Under the pieces are notes generated by a model. The model searched no databases and was not told the DNA's origin. It was given only the letters and a program-made list of their open reading frames with translations. From Chloroflexota bacterium (lineage in GTDB: Bacteria; Chloroflexota; Anaerolineae; Anaerolineales; Villigracilaceae), in NCBI GenBank assembly GCA_016235445.1, contig JACRLB010000028.1, positions 1 to 64,000 on the forward strand: a DNA stretch of 64,000 nucleotides, read 5' to 3'. Of the stretch, positions 58,752 through 64,000 are shown in pieces (the first letter of the stretch is position 1; every line of letters starts with the position of its first letter). A program made the translations under genes and the position numbers.

Positions 58752-61700
58752 TTATAACAGGCTTTTGATGAGCACATCCCGCAGAGAGGTATCTTCCATT
58801 TCGCCTAAACCCAGCCGCAACGGGGCAAATGAGGAAATTGCCAGCGAGCAAATTTCGGCATGGCAGGCATCCACCTGAGATTGTTCGCCAAGTTCCGTGT
58901 ACAGGCGCGCCATGAAAAGCAGGCTTTCCCCGATCAACGGCTGGTCTGGGCAGGAACGCGCCAACGTCAACGCATGTTGGGCGGCAGAAAGAGCCTCGGC
59001 ATATTGACCCAGTCGAAATAAATGGACTGCCTCCGTCAACCGCGCCAAAGCCCGCAGAGGAACCTCACCAGAATTCACGGCAGTCTGATGCAAAGCCTGC
59101 ACTTCTTCCTGATCAACCTGATTGGCTTCCAAAACACTGCGGCTGTACAACCCTTGCAACCGCGCCAATTGAACGAATTGCGGCACATTGCTGGCGCGCG
59201 CGGCTGTCAGCGCACGAGTATATGCCTCATCAGCCCGTTCCGAATCTCCAAGCAAACGCCAGAACTGTCCCCGCACGTTGCTGGCAAGCAAAATCACGGG
59301 ATGTAAATTCAACCGCGCGGCTTCCTCTTCCAGCGCGCGCAGTGAATCGGCGGGTTTGCCAGCGGAAAGAGCCGTGTATGCCAAATAGATCCGCATCAAC
59401 AACTGTCCATACTGGCTTTCAACGCGCACAGCAATATTGAACCCGCGTTCAAAATCTTCTTTCGCGGCGGCGAGATTTCCGATCCGCGCGTAGGCCCAGC
59501 CGCGCCCTGCAAATTTCCCCCACATTCCAGGCAGGTACGATTCTCCAGCCACCTCAATCGCACGATCATAAATTCGGATGGACTGCTCATACCGCCCGCA
59601 ATTCAAGGCGATTTGCCCCAGCATGGTCAGGGCGGCGGCTTCCAGGCGGCGCATCCCACCCTGACCTGCAAGCTGTGCCGTCCGATCAAGGATTTCCTGC
59701 GCCTGGGCATACTCCTGCGAAAAAACCAGCGCCGTCCCAAGGTGGTTGAGGCTTTGGACCGTTTGCGCCGTGGCAGAGATCTGATGTTGTTCCAATAGGG
59801 AGAGCGCCTGTTGCAAGTCACACACGGCTTCGTGGGTGCGTCCCAACATCAATCCGCTAACCGCCTGGATGTTAAGGGCGCGCACAGCATTCGGGATATC
59901 TGCCAGGATCATGGAAAGATCAAAGGCTTGCACTGCCGAAAGATATGCCGCTTCGTTGCTGTCTTGCGTATGAAGGGCATAGGCTTGCATGGATAGTGCA
60001 TTTGCAAACAGGGATGGAAACGGTCGTGCCTGAAGAACGGCTTGTTCCAACAAAGGGAGCGCCGCCTCCCCTTGACCTTGATACAGCGTAATCACCCCCC
60101 GCTGTAGCGCCGCATGAGCGCGAATCTCCTGCGCATCAAGCCCATCGCCATCAATTAGCATTTCAGCGTGTGCAATCGCTTCCAGCCCGATGTCAAAGGC
60201 GGCGATGTCTATACTTTCCTGCGCGTGTTTCAGCCAGAAATGCGCCGCGGGCAGGCATATTCCAGCCTGCTGGTAGTGAGAAGCGATTTCAGCGGCGAAT
60301 CCGATCTCGTCTGTGTGAATCAGCTCCAGGGCGCGGGCGATGCGGGCTTTTAAATCAGCGGCGCGAACGGCAGGAGTTTCATCCAAAATAATCTCGTGAA
60401 TCAGGTGGTGAGGAAAAGCGTATTCATCCTGGGTGGAAGAGACGGTTTCGAGCAAGAGGCGTTCCGATTGCAACACATCCAGCGCGGCGGCATACGCTTC
60501 AGGCGACCAATCCAAAACTGTCCGAAGTTCATTGTCCGAAAAAGAAAACCCCAAAATGGCGGCCACTTCAAGCATCTCACAGGCGGCAGGCGCAAGATTT
60601 TCCAACCGCGCCCGAAAAGACTCGCGCAATGATGGCATCTTATCCGTCGCTACTTGGGTTCGGCTCTGCTGGCGCAAAAGTTGAGCGGCCTCTTGTAAAA
60701 GGAGCGGCAGGCCCTGGGCATACTGAAAAACATCTGCCGCGGCTTCGGCGGGGAAGGCGGTTAACTCCAGCGCAGTTTCAAGAAAATGACGGGTTTCAAC
60801 CATTGTAAATGTCTGCAAAGAAATATCAACGACAGACCGCTTGCGGCGCAAGGCGCGTTTGATCTCAAGCAAAACAAGCGGCGAGTCTTCGACACGACAC
60901 GTCACAAGGAAAAGGATCGGCAAATTAGTATGGTTCTCTGTCAGGTCGCGCAGGAAGTTGAGCGAGTCAATATCCATCCAATGTGCATCTTCGATGATGA
61001 GGATCACCGGCTGGCTTTCTGCCAGAGCATACAAGCCTTGCCGCAGGGCGGCGCGCAATTCAACTGAATCGGAACGGGTGGGTAAAATAAGATCGCGGCG
61101 CAACAAATGCAAGTCTGGCGCCAACAGCAATAGATGATTTAACCACTCTGCCGAAATATCAGCGCGGCGGGCAAGCAGGGGCGCCGCGGCATTAAGAATC
61201 TGCTTCCACAGCGAATAGGGATGTTCTGCATCCATGATCTGGCAATGCCCCCAGAATAACCGTGCCAGCCTGGCTTCGGATGAGCGGCGCAGAGCTTCGC
61301 GGGCGAGGGCGCTTTTCCCGACCCCCGCAGGTCCATTAATGAAGACGAAGCCTCCATGCCCAGCTTGAATATCATTTAAAGCGTTCGATAGCAAAGTCAA
61401 TTCATTTTCGCGGCTGACAAATGGCGGCCATTCACTCTGTTTTCTGCGCCGGGCACGGCGCGTAATGTGGTTATGTAAAATGTCGCGATAGAGGGCAATC
61501 GTCTCCGTCATGGGTTGAACGCCAATCTCGCCAAGCAGTTTTGCTTCAATGGTTTTATAAGCCGTCAGCGCAGCAGCACGGTTTCCTAAAAAGGATTCAG
61601 CCGTCATACAGAGCCGAACCGCTTCTTCATCCCACGCATCTTGCGCCATTAATTTACGCACCCAATGAACTGCGGCTTCATGGTCTTCATTTTCGAGGCT

Positions 61701-62186
61701 GGCTTGTCCCAGGTTCTTGAGCAGGCTCAGATAGCGGACGCGGAGTTCTTCGCGGCGCGGAAGGAGAAAGTCATCGGCTTCGAGTTCTTGCGCCAGGTCT
61801 CCCACATATAACTCTGCCGCCGCCTGCATCTCGGATAAAGACTTTGTTTCCTTTTCAAAGGCGGTCACGTCCACCCAGGTTTCTGGGGGCAATTGCAAGG
61901 ATATGGCCTGGGTTGTGATGATCAGGGTTTCCTGAAGCAGTTCAGGCAGGGCGTTTCGCAAAAGATATAAATGCCGTCTCAGGTTGGCGAGCGCATCCGA
62001 TTCGTTTTTGTCAGCCCATAGGGAAAAAGCAAGGTACTTGCGGGATATGGCAGTGTTCGCTTGAAGCGTCAGACGCACGAATAAACGCAAAAGTATGTCA
62101 CGCTGGGGCAGGGGAAAGGATTTGCCTCTAATTTCGAGACGCGGGGAACCGAACAGGAAGATGCGCAAGTCATTGGCAGACAGCAT
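58752..62186 (-). CDS. BTAD/STAND-type large transcriptional regulator
   Basis: 1144 residues. N-terminal OmpR-like winged helix (about 8-90: IFLFGSPRLEIRGKSFPLPQ, ALANLRRHLYLLRNAL), BTAD helical domain (about 100-245), an AAA/STAND ATPase (about 255-520; Walker A INGPAGVGKSALA, Walker B VILIIEDAHWMD) and a long TPR-like C-terminal region (about 640-1130). It resembles SARP/MalT-type activators, with DNA binding at the N-terminus. TATAAT ends 6 nt before the ATG, so the message is probably leaderless. Flanked on both sides by related palindromic repeats. Confidence 0.88.
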   Translation of the reverse strand: MLSANDLRIFLFGSPRLEIRGKSFPLPQRDILLRLFVRLTLQANTAISRKYLAFSLWADKNESDALANLRRHLYLLRNALPELLQETLIITTQAISLQLPPETWVDVTAFEKETKSLSEMQAAAELYVGDLAQELEADDFLLPRREELRVRYLSLLKNLGQASLENEDHEAAVHWVRKLMAQDAWDEEAVRLCMTAESFLGNRAAALTAYKTIEAKLLGEIGVQPMTETIALYRDILHNHITRRARRRKQSEWPPFVSRENELTLLSNALNDIQAGHGGFVFINGPAGVGKSALAREALRRSSEARLARLFWGHCQIMDAEHPYSLWKQILNAAAPLLARRADISAEWLNHLLLLAPDLHLLRRDLILPTRSDSVELRAALRQGLYALAESQPVILIIEDAHWMDIDSLNFLRDLTENHTNLPILFLVTCRVEDSPLVLLEIKRALRRKRSVVDISLQTFTMVETRHFLETALELTAFPAEAAADVFQYAQGLPLLLQEAAQLLRQQSRTQVATDKMPSLRESFRARLENLAPAACEMLEVAAILGFSFSDNELRTVLDWSPEAYAAALDVLQSERLLLETVSSTQDEYAFPHHLIHEIILDETPAVRAADLKARIARALELIHTDEIGFAAEIASHYQQAGICLPAAHFWLKHAQESIDIAAFDIGLEAIAHAEMLIDGDGLDAQEIRAHAALQRGVITLYQGQGEAALPLLEQAVLQARPFPSLFANALSMQAYALHTQDSNEAAYLSAVQAFDLSMILADIPNAVRALNIQAVSGLMLGRTHEAVCDLQQALSLLEQHQISATAQTVQSLNHLGTALVFSQEYAQAQEILDRTAQLAGQGGMRRLEAAALTMLGQIALNCGRYEQSIRIYDRAIEVAGESYLPGMWGKFAGRGWAYARIGNLAAAKEDFERGFNIAVRVESQYGQLLMRIYLAYTALSAGKPADSLRALEEEAARLNLHPVILLASNVRGQFWRLLGDSERADEAYTRALTAARASNVPQFVQLARLQGLYSRSVLEANQVDQEEVQALHQTAVNSGEVPLRALARLTEAVHLFRLGQYAEALSAAQHALTLARSCPDQPLIGESLLFMARLYTELGEQSQVDACHAEICSLAISSFAPLRLGLGEMEDTSLRDVLIKSLL

Positions 62187-62192
62187 GGGGAA

Positions 62193-62222
62193 ATTATAAC
62201 GGCTTGAGTTTCACCCAGGCAA
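62193..62222 (-). promoter_or_regulatory. Promoter of a leaderless mRNA
   Basis: Minus strand: TTGCCT (62222-62217), an 18-nt spacer, TATAAT (62198-62193), then TTCCCC and the ATG at 62186. No ribosome-binding site. Confidence 0.65.
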
Positions 62223-62261
62223 TTGGAAACCTCAGAGTGCCCATGGCTATTCCAAGGTCAG

Positions 62262-62345
62262 GAAAATCTTAACGCGAATTACGCGAAAAAACCTTTTTAA
62301 ATTCGCAAAATTCGTTCATTCGAGAAATTCGCGTTCCAAGCACGC
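62262..62345. repeat. GCGAATT-type palindromic repeat
   Basis: AATCTTAACGCGAATTACGC at the left and GAAATTCGCGTTCC at the right, with AAATTCGCAAAATTCG inside. Relative of 58570-58660. Confidence 0.65.
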
Positions 62346-62577
62346 CACAGAAATTAAGACTCGTCAAGCGACCTTGGAAAAGCCATGTCAGAGTGCCGCG
62401 TGTAATTTTCTGCGCTATTGAACAACTCTTAAGAAAATATGTGTGTCGTACGGGCTTGAATGCATGAAGATTTGATAAAAGAGCCGCAGGATGCAAGTTC
62501 GGTTTTTACACCAAAGCCATTGATAATTTAAATCAAACTGTTGTTTATGATACACTGCCAGCAAAGGAAAAGATACC

Positions 62578-62700
62578 ATGACCTCTGCCACTGCCCAGGC
62601 CTCGCCTAACATTGCCTTGGCGATGTGATCTCAAGGGAACACAACCCCGCCAAAATCGTGCGGGGCTTTATTTGATGTCAGCGAGGCTGGTGTTGCCTGA
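62578..62700 (+). pseudogene. Relic resembling the start of diphosphomevalonate decarboxylase (copy B) or a 16-residue peptide
   Basis: AAAGGAAAAGATACC precedes ATG 62578, which opens MTSATAQASPNIALAM-stop. This matches the MvaD N-terminus (ATAIAHPNIAFIKYWG) up to the same short insertion seen at 53268. After the inserted terminator hairpin, 62675-62695 gives SARLVLPE, compare the (N)RDDTLRLP region. It might be translated as a short leader peptide. Inference from motifs only. Confidence 0.35.
62645..62674 (+). terminator. Terminator hairpin
   Basis: Stem CCCCGC/GCGGGG with a 9-nt loop, followed by CTTTATTT. It lies just after the 16-codon ORF, an arrangement like an attenuator ahead of the regulator gene at 62798. 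Confidence 0.7.
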
Positions 62701-62797
62701 AGTCAGAGCTTCCTCACTAACAACCAAGCGGATTTCAAAACGTACATTCAAGCATCGTTGACTACAACCGGGAAGAACGCTTTGGAAAAATCTCTTT

Positions 62798-64000
62798 ATG
62801 CCCAACATACTCATCAATACAAAGATTAATGCGCCTACGCTTCGGCGTAACCTGGTTTCGCGCAAACGGCTCCTCGCCCTGTTATTAGATGGGATCAAGC
62901 AAGGGCATAAGCTGACGTTTATCTCCGCGCCCGCGGGGTTTGGCAAGACCACCCTTGTGAGTGAATGGATCGCTTCTGGGGAAATCCCTGCCGCGTGGAT
63001 CGCATTGGATGAAAGCGACGACAACACTTCCCGCTTCTTGACCTACCTGATAGCGGCTCTGCAAACCCTGATCACTGGTGTCGGGGAAGGTGTTTTGGCG
63101 GCGCTTCAATCGTCACAGCCCAGTTCTGCCAAAGAATTGCTGACCACCCTGCTCAATGAATTATCTGCAACGGAAGATGACTTCATTCTCGTCCTCGATG
63201 ATTATCATGCGATAGATTCCAAAGACGTGGATGAATTGCTCACATTTCTGGTAGAGCACATGCCGCCATCCATGCATTTGGTCATCACCACCCGCGAAGA
63301 CCCCGCTCTGCCGCTCGCGCGGTTGCGTGCCCGAAACCAGTTAACGGAGATCCGCACTGCTGAATTGCGCTTTACTGAAAACGAAGCCGCCGATTTTCTT
63401 AACCAGATCATGGGGCTGGACCTTTCCAGTGAAGATGTTGCCGCGCTGGACAAGCGCACCGAAGGCTGGGTGGCGGGGCTGCAATTGGCGGCGCTCTCCA
63501 TGCAGGGCAAGTCGAATGCGGTTGAATTTATCCGTTCGTTCAGTGGGGCGCACCAATTTGTGCTGGATTATCTACTGGAAGAGGTACTGCAAAAACAATC
63601 CGAAGCTGTGCAGGAATTTTTATTGCACACTTCCATTTTGAATCGACTGAACGGTTCGTTGTGTGATGCGCTCTGGCAGGGCGAAACCCTTTCGGCGCAA
63701 ACCATGCTCGAACAACTGGAACGTGCCAACCTGTTCGTCATTCCATTGGACGATGAACGGCGCTGGTATCGCTATCATCACCTCTTTCGTGATTTGCTCC
63801 GTCAGCGGTTGAGTCAAAAGCAGAACAAAGAGGCAATTTCACAGCTTCATGTCCGTGCCAGTGAGTGGTTTGAGCAAAGCGGCGAGATCGGTGAGGCATT
63901 TCATCACGCCCTTGCCGCCGCAGACTTTGACCGTGCCGCCACACTGCTGGAAACGAACTGGCTGAGCATGGATGAAAGCTTTCAGATGGGCACCTGGCTT
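62798..64000 (+). CDS. MalT/LuxR-like STAND ATPase regulator, 3' end beyond the window
   Basis: From ATG 62798 the frame is open to the window end (401 codons). The P-loop FISAPAGFGKTTLVSEW (about 46-62), WIALDESDDNTSRFLTYL, Walker B FILVLDDYHAI, LVITTREDPALPLARLRAR and WYRYHHLFRDLLRQRL are typical of MalT-type ATP-dependent activators, which end in a LuxR HTH that would lie beyond 64000. There is no good ribosome-binding site; a terminator and short ORF lie upstream. Divergent from the BTAD regulator, about 600 bp away. Confidence 0.88.
   Translation, partial: MPNILINTKINAPTLRRNLVSRKRLLALLLDGIKQGHKLTFISAPAGFGKTTLVSEWIASGEIPAAWIALDESDDNTSRFLTYLIAALQTLITGVGEGVLAALQSSQPSSAKELLTTLLNELSATEDDFILVLDDYHAIDSKDVDELLTFLVEHMPPSMHLVITTREDPALPLARLRARNQLTEIRTAELRFTENEAADFLNQIMGLDLSSEDVAALDKRTEGWVAGLQLAALSMQGKSNAVEFIRSFSGAHQFVLDYLLEEVLQKQSEAVQEFLLHTSILNRLNGSLCDALWQGETLSAQTMLEQLERANLFVIPLDDERRWYRYHHLFRDLLRQRLSQKQNKEAISQLHVRASEWFEQSGEIGEAFHHALAAADFDRAATLLETNWLSMDESFQMGTWL

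Noticed and set aside
1..64000. tRNA or rRNA genes
   Set aside because: No cloverleaf with a TTCGA-type T loop and CCA-side stem, and no rRNA-like segment, was recognised by eye; a tRNAscan run would be decisive.

Overview
The window looks like a chromosomal segment of a Chloroflexota bacterium, most likely class Anaerolineae. This is inferred from gene content and style, not from a marker gene: many Ser/Thr/Pro-rich lipoproteins, DUF2085 and DUF3105 proteins, a BTAD/STAND regulator beside a MalT-like regulator, GH4 and galactokinase sugar genes, a mevalonate-decarboxylase-like relic, promoters that look leaderless, and intergenic DNA crowded with small palindromic and MITE-like repeats. No tRNA, rRNA or CRISPR array was seen.

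Layout. 1-560: a transposon-end-like palindrome and dispersed repeats. 563-5082: a DUF4173 membrane protein, a DsbA/FrnE-like thiol oxidoreductase whose first active-site Cys codon is an in-frame UGA followed by a good bacterial SECIS hairpin (probable selenoprotein), an exonuclease-WYL fusion, and a TolB-like lipoprotein. 5266-14476 (all minus strand): a half-length solute-binding lipoprotein, a NapH/NosR-type iron-sulfur membrane protein, YtkA/FixH-like proteins, a response regulator/kinase pair, DUF2085 and DUF3105 proteins, a multicopper oxidase lipoprotein and a Cys-rich small protein; this reads as a redox/copper region. 15094-19671: a 1525-residue secreted protein with three copies of a roughly 230-residue module alternating with ASH/Hydin domains. 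20382-23249: a second NarL-type two-component system. 23505-36324: sugar and housekeeping genes (GH4, ATP-grasp ligase, galK, ftsK, rnz, pfkA, an HI0933-like flavoprotein).

37937-43721 is a Dlt-like acylation locus: a 38-residue membrane micropeptide ending in WIYQGF, an MBOAT O-acyltransferase, two SGNH-type envelope proteins, an acyl carrier protein and an acyl-AMP ligase. The order of functions mirrors the Gram-positive dlt system (DltX, DltB, DltD, DltC, DltA), but the ligase looks more like a fatty-acyl-AMP ligase than a D-Ala ligase, so the acyl group and acceptor polymer are unknown. 44000-49367 holds a TetR gene, two closely related MerR/GyrI-like paralogues, and three transcription units that each start from a MerR-type promoter with a 19-bp spacer and a shared ACCCTGCG core: a probable local regulon. 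49755-53007 is an agmatine deiminase, N-carbamoylputrescine amidase and PotD-like operon (polyamines). 53580-58452 is a run of secreted Ig/LysM/FN3 proteins, two of which may be one gene split by an in-frame TAA. 58752-64000 holds two STAND-type regulators, the second running off the window.

A theme across the window is palindromic repeat DNA entering protein-coding sequence: insertions inside a histidine kinase and a flavoprotein, and C-terminal tails of the multicopper oxidase, FtsK and DUF2085 proteins.
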